Shown in pieces: positions 1 to 8,663 of a DNA stretch of 64,000 bases. The translations under genes were made by a program, and so were the position numbers. Source of the DNA: Jidongwangia harbinensis (GTDB taxonomy: Bacteria > Actinomycetota > Actinomycetes > Mycobacteriales > Micromonosporaceae); assembly GCF_020216025.1 (NCBI RefSeq), contig NZ_JAIWNC010000009.1, positions 1-64,000 on the forward strand, in the 5' to 3' direction. The stretch's first letter is position 1; each line of letters starts with the position of its first letter. The notes below the pieces were generated by a model. It did not search any database. It worked only from the letters and a program-made list of their open reading frames with translations, and was not told the origin of the DNA.

Positions 1-88
1 CGTGCTGGCCGCGCAACGCCGCGAACGAGCCCGAGTCCGCAGCGAACGCCAGCAACGCTGGGGGCGACCCCGGACCAAGGCAGCCTGA
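1..88 (+). CDS. C-terminal end of a truncated unknown protein
   Basis: An open frame enters from the left edge and stops with TGA at 86-88. The visible 28 residues are highly basic (many Arg, Glu, Gln; ends RPRTKAA). No domain can be named from this tail. It is convergent with the SnoaL-like gene that follows. It could equally be an untranslated frame; the codon choice (G/C at third positions) is only weak support. Confidence 0.3.
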   Translation, partial: VLAAQRRERARVRSERQQRWGRPRTKAA

Positions 89-123
89 CGGGTCAGACCC
101 GGTGAACGTTCGCGGCCAACGCA

Positions 124-558
124 CTAGTCGTCGGACACGGCCTCCAGAGCCGCCATGGTCCTCAGGGACAGCAGGCGCGCGTTCTCCAGCGCCGCGACCA
201 CCCACCGGTCGTCCCGCCAGACCACGACGAAAAGCTGCATGGAGTACCGCGTCGACGGTGGTTCCGCCTCACCCGGCATGAGGATGCCGACGCGGCTGTG
301 CACCACGCCGACGCCCGGACTGACGATCCGCGCGAACATCACCTCGCTGCGTACCAGCCGGGAGCCCTTCAGCACGGTGTCGAGCAGAGCCTCGTGCGCC
401 GCTATCGCCTCCGTGCGACTGCGGTAGATGGTTCCCTCGAGCTCTGCGAACAGCACGTCCTCGGCGAAGTCGGCGAAGAATCCGGCGACGTCCCCCCGAT
501 TCCATGCCTCGTACATCCGGGTCGGGATGGCGCTCATCGACTCGATCGACTGTTCCAT
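124..558 (-). CDS. SnoaL/DUF4440-like (NTF2 fold) protein
   Basis: Protein of 144 residues with the alpha+beta cone pattern of the SnoaL/NTF2 family: N-terminal helix with WNRGDVAGFFADFAED, then strands ending in VVVWRDDRWVVAALEN. Family members are small polyketide cyclases, dehydratases or stress proteins; no substrate can be deduced. The ATG at 558 has AGAAAGG five bases upstream and is preferred to the in-frame GTG at 564. The stop of the AraC gene upstream (561-563) lies inside this leader, so the two genes are one transcript and probably translationally coupled. The neighbouring regulator is the likely controller. Confidence 0.8.
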   Translation of the reverse strand: MEQSIESMSAIPTRMYEAWNRGDVAGFFADFAEDVLFAELEGTIYRSRTEAIAAHEALLDTVLKGSRLVRSEVMFARIVSPGVGVVHSRVGILMPGEAEPPSTRYSMQLFVVVWRDDRWVVAALENARLLSLRTMAALEAVSDD

Positions 559-560
559 GA

Positions 561-1526
561 TCACCTTTCTGGGTTTCGGCGGCTTCCATCCTCACCGCGC
601 CCGGTGCCGGGCGCCTTGACATTCCGTGCACGGTTGCTGGACATCAGCGACGTCGGGTTGTCGCCGTACGTCGCCTTGAAGAGCCGGCTGAACGACGCCG
701 GATCGGCGAATCCCCAGTGCGCCGCGACGGCCGCGACCGTACGGTCGCTGCGCATCAGGTCGGCGCGGCACCGCTCCAGGCGGCGCCGGCGGATCAGCGC
801 CGCCACCGTCTCCGGCTGGCCCTCGAACAGCCGGTGCAGGCGGCGCACGGAGATGTGGTGCGCCGCGGCGATCGCGGCCGGGGCCAGGTTCCGGTCGGAC
901 AGTCGCGCCTCGAGGTACCCGATGATGCGGTTCCGCAACGCCTCGTCGGGCCGGGGCCGCAGGTCGCCCAGCTCGGCCTCCAACGTCACCGCGATCAGCT
1001 CGACCACCGCGGCCGCGGACCGTTCCGCATCGCCGGCCCGGAATCCGCTCAACGACCGGGTCATGTCCCGTGCCAGCGAGGACACCAGGGCGCCGGGCCC
1101 ACGGTCGCCCCTGATGCGTACGCCGGCCAGGCGGGCGGCATCGCCGGGGCGGAGCCGTAGATCCCGCCGGGGCACCAGGATGCTCACGTGCGTCGAGGCG
1201 GTACTGGCGAATCGCACCGGCCGCGCGGGGTCGACCAGAACCAGGTCGGCCGGTCCGAGTTCGGCCGTGCCGCTGCCCTGCTCGACGCGTGCCCGTCCGC
1301 GCACCATCAAGTCGATCTGCCACATCCGCTCGTCCACCGCGCGAGTGGACCGCGCGTCCCGGAAGCACTCGCCTTCCGGCGTGACCAGCTCGACCAAGGT
1401 GAGCGGCCCGAGGTCGCGGGACACGACGCCGGCCCGGAACTCGCTCTCGTCGTGCCGCCCGCTGCGCACCGGCGGCAGCCCGGTGGCCGCAAGCACTTCC
1501 TGGAAGTTTCCGATGTCCGCGAACAC
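561..1526 (-). CDS. AraC-family transcriptional regulator
   Basis: 321 residues, GTG start. The N-terminal ~190 residues match the AraC-binding-like cupin layout of the AraC/NitR type; the C-terminal ~105 residues contain the double helix-turn-helix, with ISVRRLHRLF for the first recognition helix and GFADPASFSRLFKATYG for the second, the classic AraC signature. It overlaps the start region of the SnoaL-like gene, so it probably autoregulates that two-gene operon. The next gene on the plus strand (flavoenzyme, start 1752) is divergent and could also be a target. Ligand unknown. Confidence 0.85.
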   Translation of the reverse strand: MFADIGNFQEVLAATGLPPVRSGRHDESEFRAGVVSRDLGPLTLVELVTPEGECFRDARSTRAVDERMWQIDLMVRGRARVEQGSGTAELGPADLVLVDPARPVRFASTASTHVSILVPRRDLRLRPGDAARLAGVRIRGDRGPGALVSSLARDMTRSLSGFRAGDAERSAAAVVELIAVTLEAELGDLRPRPDEALRNRIIGYLEARLSDRNLAPAAIAAAHHISVRRLHRLFEGQPETVAALIRRRRLERCRADLMRSDRTVAAVAAHWGFADPASFSRLFKATYGDNPTSLMSSNRARNVKAPGTGRGEDGSRRNPER

Positions 1527-1751
1527 GCCACCACGTTAGCGCCGCGCGGACCGCGGCCGAGCGCCGCAGCGGCGCCGAATCCGCAGGTCACCGTCCTCTC
1601 GTCCTCCGGTAGGGGGTGCAACGGCGCGTTCCGGCCGGGGGAGGAGGTGGTTTCCGCACCCGGGGCCGACGACGTCGCGCCGTCTTGTCGCCAGACTTGA
1701 TCGTCAGGCGCCCGGAGCTTCGACCGGCGATCTCGACGAAGGGGACCGTTC

Positions 1752-3944
1752 GTGACCGACGCGTTTGATGCCGATGCCATCGTCGTCGGCAGCGGGTTCG
1801 GCGGTGCGGTCGCCGCGGCCCGGCTCGCGCAGGCCGGGTTCTCCGTCATCGTCGTCGAACGGGGCCGGCGGTGGGCGCCCGGTGAGTTCCCCCGCCGGCC
1901 CCGCCTGGAGGACGGCTGGTTGTGGGACGTCGGCCGGGGGCTGTACGACATCCGCTGGCTCGGCCGCATGGGCAGCGTCCACGGGGCCGGGTGGGGAGGC
2001 GGTTCGCTGGTGTACGCCAACGTGTTCGCCCGGCCGTCCGAGGAGGCCCTGGACGAGCGCTGGCCGGCCCATCTGCGACGCGCGGAACTCGACCCGTACT
2101 ACGACCTGGCGGCCCACATGATGGGTGTCGCACCGGTCGGTGACGATCCGCGCACCGGCCGGCCCCCGGCCCGCACGGCGCTGGTCGAACGGCTCATCCA
2201 CGACATGGCCATGTCCGAGGCCACGGTGCGCCCGAACCTCGCGGTCACCTTCGGCGACCCGGACACGTGGCGGCCGAACGCCCATGAGGTGCCGCGGCGT
2301 GGCTGTGCCTTTGTCGGGGAGTGTGTCATCGGTTGCAACCATGGCGCGAAGAACACATTGGACACCACGTACCTCGCCGTGGCGGAGCGCTGCGGAGCAC
2401 GCGCGGTGACCGACGCGGAGGTACGGCGGATCGAGCCGCGCCGCGGCGGATACGCGGTGATCGCCGCCACGCCGTCAGATCCCCGCGCTGCCGAGCGGGT
2501 GTGGTCCGCCCCGCGTGTCGTCCTGGCCGCCGGGTCGGTCGCGACCACCGAACTCCTTCTCCGGTCCCGCGACGTGCACGGCACGCTGCCGAGCCTCTCC
2601 CGGCACCTCGGGGAAGGGTTCTCCGGCAACGGCGACTTCCTCACCCTGGCCGAACTCCGGGACAGTCAGCAGGACATGACCACCGGACCCACCATCACCA
2701 CCAACACCGTGCTGGACGTGCCGGAAGGGCGACGGCCGGTCTGGTTCCAGGTGCAGGACGGCACCTTCCCGCCGCCGCTGCACGCTCTGTTCGACACCGT
2801 CCTGCCGGCCCGGGCGGCGCGCGCGTGGTGGCGCCGGAAGGTCCGGCACACGACGCCGCGGCACCTCTTCACCGTCCTCGCCATGGGCCGCGACTCGGCC
2901 AACGGGACCCTGCGCCTGGACCGCTCCGGGAAGGCCACACTGTCGTGGCGCAACCGCTGGCAGGGCCACCTCTACCGGTCCCAGCTGCGCGTCGGTCCGC
3001 TGCTCGCCCGGCTCCTCGACGCACGCCTCTACCACCCGGTCACCTGGTCCCTGCTGCGGCGCACCATCACCGTGCACGCCCTCGGCGGCGTGCGTTCCGG
3101 CCGCGACGCCACCACGGGTGTGGTCGACGAGGCCGGCGAGGTGCACGGCTATCCCGGGCTCTTCGTGATGGACGGTTCGGTGCTCCCGGCGGCGACCGGT
3201 GTAAACCCCTCCGCCACGATCCTGGCGGCAGCGGAACGCTCGATCGAAACGATGATCCGCCGCTCCGGGCGACCCGGATGGCGTGCTCCCGAGTGGCATG
3301 CGGTGTCACCCACCGAGGTGCCCGAGGACGCGGCGTTCGCGTTCATGTCCCAGCGTCATGCCCTGACCAAGGGCGACGGCATCGTCTTCACCGAACACCT
3401 GAGCACCGAGCACCGGCGCCCGCGGGTGGCGATGACATTGACGGCGGAGATACCCGGCCTGGACCGGTTCCTCACCGACCCGGCGCACCCGATCCCCATG
3501 CGAGGCGTCATCGAGGTCGAGGGCGTCACCTCGCACACGGAGGTGGGCGGAACCCTGTCGCTGTTTCCCGACGGCGACCAGGCGGCGATGTCGTACGCCC
3601 TGCGCTTCGACGACCCCGACGGACGACCCTGGCACCTGCGCGGCACGAAGACCGTCCGTTCCCGCACACCGATGGCGCTGCTGACCGGACTGACCCACCT
3701 CCACGTCGAGATCCGCCCCGGCGATGCGGCATCCGGCGACGGCGAGAGCTGCGTCCTCGCCATCGGTTTCCGCGACCTGCTCCGGCTGGGATCCTCGCTC
3801 GCCGGGGTCGGATTCACCCGGGCCCGCCGCCTGCGGGCGGTTCTCCGGTTCGCCACCTTCTTCGCGACGTCCGCACTACGGCACGGAACGTCGTCATCGC
3901 CGCCGCAATCCCACACCACCGCCGGACCCGACACGTTTCGTTAG
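1752..3944 (+). CDS. GMC-type FAD oxidoreductase, cholesterol-oxidase-like, with extra C-terminal domain
   Basis: 730 residues. GTG start with GAAGGGGA six bases upstream. Residues ~7-40 hold the Rossmann dinucleotide-binding motif VVGSGFGGAVAAARLAQAG ending in VVERG; a cysteine-rich FVGECVIGCNHGAKNTLD follows at ~185-205; the flavin-closing GMC motif (GYPGLFVMDGSVLPAATGVNPS) lies at ~465-485 with its catalytic-region NPS. This is the class of cytosolic/secreted sterol and alcohol oxidases. After ~510 there is an additional ~200-residue beta-rich region (starts near FMSQRHALTKGDGIVFTEHL) seen in some mycobacterial cholesterol-oxidase-like proteins. No signal peptide. Substrate is probably a sterol-like or hydrophobic alcohol; this is inference from the family. 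Confidence 0.85.
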   Translation: MTDAFDADAIVVGSGFGGAVAAARLAQAGFSVIVVERGRRWAPGEFPRRPRLEDGWLWDVGRGLYDIRWLGRMGSVHGAGWGGGSLVYANVFARPSEEALDERWPAHLRRAELDPYYDLAAHMMGVAPVGDDPRTGRPPARTALVERLIHDMAMSEATVRPNLAVTFGDPDTWRPNAHEVPRRGCAFVGECVIGCNHGAKNTLDTTYLAVAERCGARAVTDAEVRRIEPRRGGYAVIAATPSDPRAAERVWSAPRVVLAAGSVATTELLLRSRDVHGTLPSLSRHLGEGFSGNGDFLTLAELRDSQQDMTTGPTITTNTVLDVPEGRRPVWFQVQDGTFPPPLHALFDTVLPARAARAWWRRKVRHTTPRHLFTVLAMGRDSANGTLRLDRSGKATLSWRNRWQGHLYRSQLRVGPLLARLLDARLYHPVTWSLLRRTITVHALGGVRSGRDATTGVVDEAGEVHGYPGLFVMDGSVLPAATGVNPSATILAAAERSIETMIRRSGRPGWRAPEWHAVSPTEVPEDAAFAFMSQRHALTKGDGIVFTEHLSTEHRRPRVAMTLTAEIPGLDRFLTDPAHPIPMRGVIEVEGVTSHTEVGGTLSLFPDGDQAAMSYALRFDDPDGRPWHLRGTKTVRSRTPMALLTGLTHLHVEIRPGDAASGDGESCVLAIGFRDLLRLGSSLAGVGFTRARRLRAVLRFATFFATSALRHGTSSSPPQSHTTAGPDTFR

Positions 3945-3990
3945 CTCCGGGAGACGGATTCGCGGCTGCCGTGTGGCAAGCTGGCATGCC

Positions 3991-4587
3991 GTGATCGATG
4001 ATTTCGCGAAGGACCACCTGCACGGCCGGCTCGCGAAGGCCCGGGAGGCGCTGGTCTGGAAGCTCGACGGCCTGTCCGAGTACGACATCCGGCGTCCCCT
4101 GACGGCGACCGGCACCAATCTGCTCGGCCTGGTGAAGCACATGGCGACGTTGGAGGCCTGGTATTTCGGCGAGGTCTTCGGCCGCCCGTCCCCGGAGCCG
4201 CTGGGGCGATGGCAGGACTCGGACGGCAGCGACCTGTGGGTCGCGCCGGACCAGACCCGGGAGCAGATCGTCGACTTCTACCGGCGCGCCGGACAGCATG
4301 CGGACGCGACGATCGAAGCCCTTCCGATCGACGAGCCCGGCCACGTGCCGTGGTGGCCGCGTCCCGACGTGAAGCTGTTCACCATCATGGTCCACGTCCT
4401 TCAGGAGACCACCCGGCATGCCGGCCACGCCGACATCCTGCGTGAGCAGCTCGACGGCCAGACCGGGATGATGCCGGAGTACGCGGAGGAGATCGACACT
4501 GCGGCCCGTGCGGCCTACCGGGCGACGGTCGAGCAGGCCGCGCAGGCAGCGGCGGGCGGCGCCGGCAGTGCCGGTCCAGTGTCCTGA
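3991..4587 (+). CDS. DinB/DUF664-family protein
   Basis: 198 residues. The DinB-like four-helix fold is indicated by LGLVKHMATLEAWYFGEVFG near the N-terminus and MVHVLQETTRHAGHADILREQLDG near the C-terminus; the three metal-binding histidines of the family would be H in LVKHMA, and the HAGHAD pair. Members are often bacillithiol/mycothiol-dependent S-transferases or of unknown role. Start chosen as GTG 3991 (VIDDFAKDHL), as homologues begin at this helix; GTG 3973 is an in-frame alternative. It lies 46 bases after the flavoenzyme and may share its transcript. Confidence 0.8.
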   Translation: MIDDFAKDHLHGRLAKAREALVWKLDGLSEYDIRRPLTATGTNLLGLVKHMATLEAWYFGEVFGRPSPEPLGRWQDSDGSDLWVAPDQTREQIVDFYRRAGQHADATIEALPIDEPGHVPWWPRPDVKLFTIMVHVLQETTRHAGHADILREQLDGQTGMMPEYAEEIDTAARAAYRATVEQAAQAAAGGAGSAGPVS

Positions 4588-4819
4588 CCACAGCAAAAGG
4601 AGGTTCCGGTGCCGACCGCTACGAGCAACGGCCCCAGGCCGCCGCCGACGCCGTGCCGTAGCAGCCGGTGTCGGAAGGGGTGGCGATGTGGGGGTCCGGC
4701 CACGTGCCGGAGTCGGCGAGGCGGAACTCACCGCCCTGCTCGGCGGGTCTACCGATGCCAGCAGGGCGTAGATCCGCGACCGTTGGGCGCGTGGATCAGT
4801 TCGTCGCACCGCGCCTCGC
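4588..4819 (+). other. Intergenic stretch with a strong SD but no intact gene
   Basis: An excellent Shine-Dalgarno AGGAGG (4599-4604) precedes GTG at 4609, but the frame it opens (104 codons to 4923) is low-complexity, and runs antisense into the membrane-protein gene. Two other frames here show short protein-like stretches (RYEQRPQAAADAVP before a TAG; EAELTALLGGSTDASRA before a TAG at 4769-4771). This looks like a decayed gene with frame disruptions, but it is too short to identify. Confidence 0.25.
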
Positions 4820-5278
4820 TCACAGCTCCGGCCGCCCGCGAGCAGTCCGGCGCACCTGCACGAAGTGCCACCATCCCACCACCACCGCGGCGACCGCAGC
4901 GACCACCCCGGCTACACCCGTAACCCAGTCCACGCCCTGTTGCTGCCCGACCAGCGCCCCGGTGAAGACAGCCAGCAACACACTGCCGCCGGCGAACACC
5001 TGACCGAATGCCCCGACGCCGCCCCGGGGCACCACGCCGCTGTTGGCGGGAACGCCGAAGAGCAACACCAACCCCACCAGGAATACCAGAGCGGCAACCC
5101 CCACGACCGCTACGGTGTCGATCGTCAGCGACGCGACAGCTGCACCCATTGCCACCGCAACCAGCACCAAGCGGCGCCATGGCGCACCCCACCTGCCGGC
5201 GACGGCACCTCGCTGCTGTGCCACGTCCCGCAACGCGGCCGCAGCAGAATCACGATCTGGATCATCCATGACATTCAT
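4820..5278 (-). CDS. Small integral membrane protein, unknown function
   Basis: 152 residues (143 if the internal ATG at 5251-5269 region, MDDPDRD, is used). A cytoplasmic N-terminus of ~38 residues rich in charge is followed by four hydrophobic segments at roughly 38-58, 62-82, 92-112 and 118-138, then a short basic tail. No enzymatic motif. No clear SD for either start. Not recognisably part of an operon: the gene downstream on the same strand is convergent plus strand and the next upstream is 370 bases away. Confidence 0.65.
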   Translation of the reverse strand: MNVMDDPDRDSAAAALRDVAQQRGAVAGRWGAPWRRLVLVAVAMGAAVASLTIDTVAVVGVAALVFLVGLVLLFGVPANSGVVPRGGVGAFGQVFAGGSVLLAVFTGALVGQQQGVDWVTGVAGVVAAVAAVVVGWWHFVQVRRTARGRPEL

Positions 5279-5649
5279 CTCTACTTACGGCTATGGAAAG
5301 CGTAGGTCGGATCAGCGGCGTCGTGAGTGCCCGGACGTGCCAACCACAGCGCGCCGGCGGCGCGTGTGATGTCCGCCGTACGAGATGGTCGGCCGGTCCC
5401 CATGGAGAGATCGATGTCGAACTGTCGCCTACCGGCGGGCGCCGTACCGTTGGCATTGGCGGCCCACGTGCCGTATCCGACCAACGAAACAGCGCCAGGT
5501 CTTCTGGCTGGTTCTGGCGTCGTCTTGACCAGAGCAACGATCCCCGAGCGCTCGTGTTCGCTGGTCCGGCGCGGCCGGTCACGGCCTTCCCGGTCACCCA
5601 ACCCTGGCCCGCCGTCGACGTTGAACCGGTGCAAACGCTGACGCACCAG
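5279..5649. other. 371-bp region without a recognisable gene
   Basis: Open frames exist on both strands (for example minus strand 5281-5646 and plus strand 5293-5700) but none has a convincing SD, domain or typical third-position GC, and the stretch reads less GC-biased than its neighbours. It may be a remnant of a lost gene; nothing identifiable was seen. Confidence 0.3.
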
Positions 5650-6912
5650 TTAGGCCGGTCGGCCGGGTCCGGGCCAGGGATCCTCGTCGGAGCTGCGTGA
5701 CGGCTGAAGCGCATGACCCAGGGAGGGCAGCAACCAGAGGCAGGTCTCCACCGCACGGTCGAAGACGTCCAGGTCGAGCCGCTCGTCCGGGCCGTGCGCG
5801 TGGTCGTCGGGAAGGCCGAAGCCGAGCAGCACGACCGGCGTTCCGAAGGCCCGGCGCAGGTGGGCGACAGCCGGGATGGTGCCGCCTGAGCGGACCAGTT
5901 CCGGGGCGCGGCCGAAACCGCGCTCGCAGGCGTACGCCGCGGCGGCCATCGCGGGGTTACGCCGGGGCAGCCGCACCGGGTCAGCCGCGGAGAGCAGCCG
6001 TACCCGGGCCCGGCCCCCGGCGTGCCGGCGCAGGGCCGCCACCACGCCGGCCGCGTTCTGCCCCGGCACCGTCCGGACGTTCACCACCGCGGTGGCGCGG
6101 GCCGGGATCGCCATGGCCAGGTCGCCCGCGGCCATCCGGATCACCGAGATCGCGGGGCGGGCCACGTCCGGGCCGGGCGGGGGGAGCCCGGCCAGCAGGA
6201 CGGCCAGCTCGCGGGCCGGATTCGGGGCGAGACCGGCGTACGCGCCGACGTGCAGCGGCCGCCCCGCACCGGCGACGCACACCTCGGCCGTGACCGAGCC
6301 GCGAAGCGCGTAGACCAGGGCCGGCCGGTGCGGGCCGAGCATCCGGGTGTCCGAGACGACGACCACGTCGATGCCGCGGCCGGCCAGCAGCCTCGCGTGC
6401 CGGGCCAGGGTGGCCGGCAGGTGCGGGCTGCCCACCTCCTCCTCGCCGTCGAGCAGCACGGTCAGGTTGACCGGCAGGCGGCCCTCGGCCTCGCGCAGCG
6501 CGGCGATCGCAGCCAGGTGGGCGACGATGGGGCCCTTGTTGTCGGAAACGCCGCGGCCGCGGAGCTCGCCACCGCGGCGGACCGCTCGGAACGGCGGAGT
6601 GTGCCAGCCCGCTGGTGGCGCTGGCTGGACGTCGTAGTGGCCGTAGAGGAGCACGTGGGGACGGCCGTGTCGCCACGGCGAGCGGGCTACCACCGGCGGC
6701 GGGCCAGGCCCCGGTACGTTCAGCGTCGTCAGCCCGATGTCGCGGAGTTGCCTGCTCAGCCAGTTCGCGCATCGACCCAGCTCGGCAGGGTCGCCCCGGA
6801 TGGTTCTGAACATGACGAAACGGGCGAGCAGGCGAAGCTGGGCCGCCCTGTCCTGCCGGGCCCGGTCTCGTGCCCGGGCTACGAGTTGTTCCATCCGGAC
6901 CGGGGTCGGCAT
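5650..6912 (-). CDS. M20-family metallopeptidase (ArgE/DapE/carnosinase-like)
   Basis: About 420 residues. Zn-binding set of the M20 family is complete: GHYDVQPAP (His and following Asp), GRGVSDNKG (bridging Asp), LDGEEEVGS (catalytic Glu pair), VVVSDT (Asp), and LPDDHAHGPDE (last His) near the C-terminus; a lid/dimerisation domain lies between. Expected to hydrolyse dipeptides or related amides in the cytoplasm. ATG 6912 (MPTPVRMEQL) is chosen; a GTG at 6921 overlaps the TGA of the M15 peptidase gene (GTGA) and would give three more residues. Last gene of the eight-gene operon starting at 14073, and could complete breakdown of peptides released by the other two peptidase-like proteins. Confidence 0.85.
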   Translation of the reverse strand: MPTPVRMEQLVARARDRARQDRAAQLRLLARFVMFRTIRGDPAELGRCANWLSRQLRDIGLTTLNVPGPGPPPVVARSPWRHGRPHVLLYGHYDVQPAPPAGWHTPPFRAVRRGGELRGRGVSDNKGPIVAHLAAIAALREAEGRLPVNLTVLLDGEEEVGSPHLPATLARHARLLAGRGIDVVVVSDTRMLGPHRPALVYALRGSVTAEVCVAGAGRPLHVGAYAGLAPNPARELAVLLAGLPPPGPDVARPAISVIRMAAGDLAMAIPARATAVVNVRTVPGQNAAGVVAALRRHAGGRARVRLLSAADPVRLPRRNPAMAAAAYACERGFGRAPELVRSGGTIPAVAHLRRAFGTPVVLLGFGLPDDHAHGPDERLDLDVFDRAVETCLWLLPSLGHALQPSRSSDEDPWPGPGRPA

Positions 6913-6917
6913 CTCGA

Positions 6918-7538
6918 TCACGAGGCGTAGATCCAGCGTGCCGGCCGTTCCAATGTCCGGCCACGCGGGTTGTGGCCGGAGACGTCCCGCCGGTCGACGT
7001 GCCGCGCCAGACCGGTCGATCTCGACCAACCGATGCCGGCGAAGAGCCGCCACCGCGTGAGCGTTCGCCAGTCCACCACCTTGGGCACGTCAGCCGCGGC
7101 GCCGAAGAGATGCTGCGAGCTTTCCACACCGCCACGATCCCGGTTCCACGCCGCACAGCGGCAGCCGGAAACGATGGTCAGGCCGGACGGGTACGCCCGC
7201 GCCCGCAGCACCTCCAGCGACTCCAGCAGCTCCCGGCGCACCCAGATCCGGCGGCATTCCGGGTAGCGACCCCGGCACTTGCAGGCGAACTCGGCGAACG
7301 AGAAGTGCGCCGACGCGGTCGGCCGACCGTTCGCCCGGGCCCGCTCGGAGAGCAGCAGCGCCCGGCGGGTGGCCGGATCGGCCACGGAGTTCACGGTCAG
7401 CCGCGCACCCAGGTTCCACCCGCACTGGAACGCGGTGATCGCCCGGGCCAGCTCGGCGGCGCCGCGGATGCGCCAGCCGAGCCGGATCAGAATCGTCTCG
7501 GCGCTCAGTTCCACCCGGCTCAGGGTGTCGATGGTCAT
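6918..7538 (-). CDS. M15-type D,D-peptidase-like protein (Peptidase_M15_3)
   Basis: 206 residues. The C-terminal half carries the Zn signature of the M15A group: H143 and D150 in SQHLFGAAAD and a final H180 in LARHVD, preceded by IVSGCRCAAWN where the family has SGYRS. Family members cut D-Ala-D-Ala or phage endolysin targets in peptidoglycan. Extra cysteines (CKCRGRYPEC, GCRCA) may add a metal or disulfide. Residues 1-70 form a helical N-terminal part of unknown role; no signal peptide is visible, so export would need another route. The ATG (7538) overlaps the TGA of the gene upstream (ATGA). Confidence 0.75.
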   Translation of the reverse strand: MTIDTLSRVELSAETILIRLGWRIRGAAELARAITAFQCGWNLGARLTVNSVADPATRRALLLSERARANGRPTASAHFSFAEFACKCRGRYPECRRIWVRRELLESLEVLRARAYPSGLTIVSGCRCAAWNRDRGGVESSQHLFGAAADVPKVVDWRTLTRWRLFAGIGWSRSTGLARHVDRRDVSGHNPRGRTLERPARWIYAS

Positions 7539-8644
7539 GACGGGACTACTGCCAGCGGCGCACGGCCCTCGAACGGCAGCACGCGGGCGCCCGGCCGGCG
7601 CTGGGCCGACCCCAGAGCCTCGGCACTGGTGAGCCACTCCTCGGCGTACTCGGCGATCTGCAGCAGCAGGGCCTCGAACGGCGCCCGCGAGGTCTGCAGG
7701 ATGTGCGGTTGCGCGAGCCAGCGCAGCACCTCACGACCGGACACCGCCATCCGTTGCCGGGGCGAGGTGACGAGCCGCTGTCGGAAGTAGCGCAGCAGGA
7801 CCTCCTCCAAGACGTCCCATGATGTGTCGGCGCCGAACAACCGCTTGACGTCGTCGGATTCGAGGATCCGGAACGCCTCGTCGAGCACCTGCATGACCTC
7901 GACCCGGAGAACGTTCAGGTGGCCGAAGCTGGCGAACTTCAGGTTGTTCCGCAGGTCCAGCCCGGCCCGCCGGACCACGGCGATGCTGCCGAAGCTCGGG
8001 TCGTACGACCGCTCCCGCAACACCTCGGAGATCCGCTTGTCCCGGTGGAACAGCGTCACCTGGTTGACGAACTGGGTGAACTGCCGGTGGAACTCGGCGT
8101 TGCGCCGCCCGCCGCGCGGCGCCGGGGTCGAGCCGTAGCCCAGGACCCGGCCGTACGCGGCAAGGCGGTCGTGGTGGGTGTAGCGGAGCACGTCGCGGCG
8201 GTCGAACTGGTAGAGGCCGTACGCGCCGGTGCCGCCGGACAGCCGCACGGTCCCGGCCCGGAACAGCTCCTGCAGCTTGCGGACGACCCGGAACACGCCG
8301 AGGCGTTCGTGCTGGTAAATGTAGTACAGATCGCCCACGGCAACGAGCCGCTCCGAGGTGACCGTCTCGTCGTACGGCGTGACCCCGTACGGGATCCGCG
8401 CCTGACCCAGCTCCCGGGCCGCCTCCGGTCCGATGCCGACCAGCTGCGCCAGCCCTCGGTCCGGCGGTGCCGGCGCTTGCGTTCCGGCCGACTCCACACT
8501 GGACAGCAGATCGTCGACCTGCTTGACCAGGGCGTCGCCCAGCGCCGGGTTGTTGATCAGGTCCCCGCTCAGCCGTTTGACCAGCTCCTCCCGCAGCCCG
8601 GCCACCCGGTCGTAGAGCCCCTGGTACTCCTTCTCGGTTGTCAT
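7535..8644 (-). CDS. Conserved hypothetical protein of the acidic-repeat operon
   Basis: 369 residues, not recognised. ATG 8644 preceded by GAGGAGGAGC (SD). The sequence is mainly helical, with an N-terminal helix (~5-55), a mixed region containing GDLYYIYQHERLGVFRVV (~100-120), a basic middle (APRGGRRN), and a C-terminal helical bundle (~260-345). No catalytic signature, signal peptide or membrane segment. Its stop overlaps the start of the M15 peptidase gene, so the products are likely made in a fixed ratio. Function unknown; a structural or adaptor role fits the lack of motifs, but that is inference. Confidence 0.75.
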   Translation of the reverse strand: MTTEKEYQGLYDRVAGLREELVKRLSGDLINNPALGDALVKQVDDLLSSVESAGTQAPAPPDRGLAQLVGIGPEAARELGQARIPYGVTPYDETVTSERLVAVGDLYYIYQHERLGVFRVVRKLQELFRAGTVRLSGGTGAYGLYQFDRRDVLRYTHHDRLAAYGRVLGYGSTPAPRGGRRNAEFHRQFTQFVNQVTLFHRDKRISEVLRERSYDPSFGSIAVVRRAGLDLRNNLKFASFGHLNVLRVEVMQVLDEAFRILESDDVKRLFGADTSWDVLEEVLLRYFRQRLVTSPRQRMAVSGREVLRWLAQPHILQTSRAPFEALLLQIAEYAEEWLTSAEALGSAQRRPGARVLPFEGRAPLAVVPS

Positions 8645-8663
8645 CAGCTCCTCCTCCCCGGGC

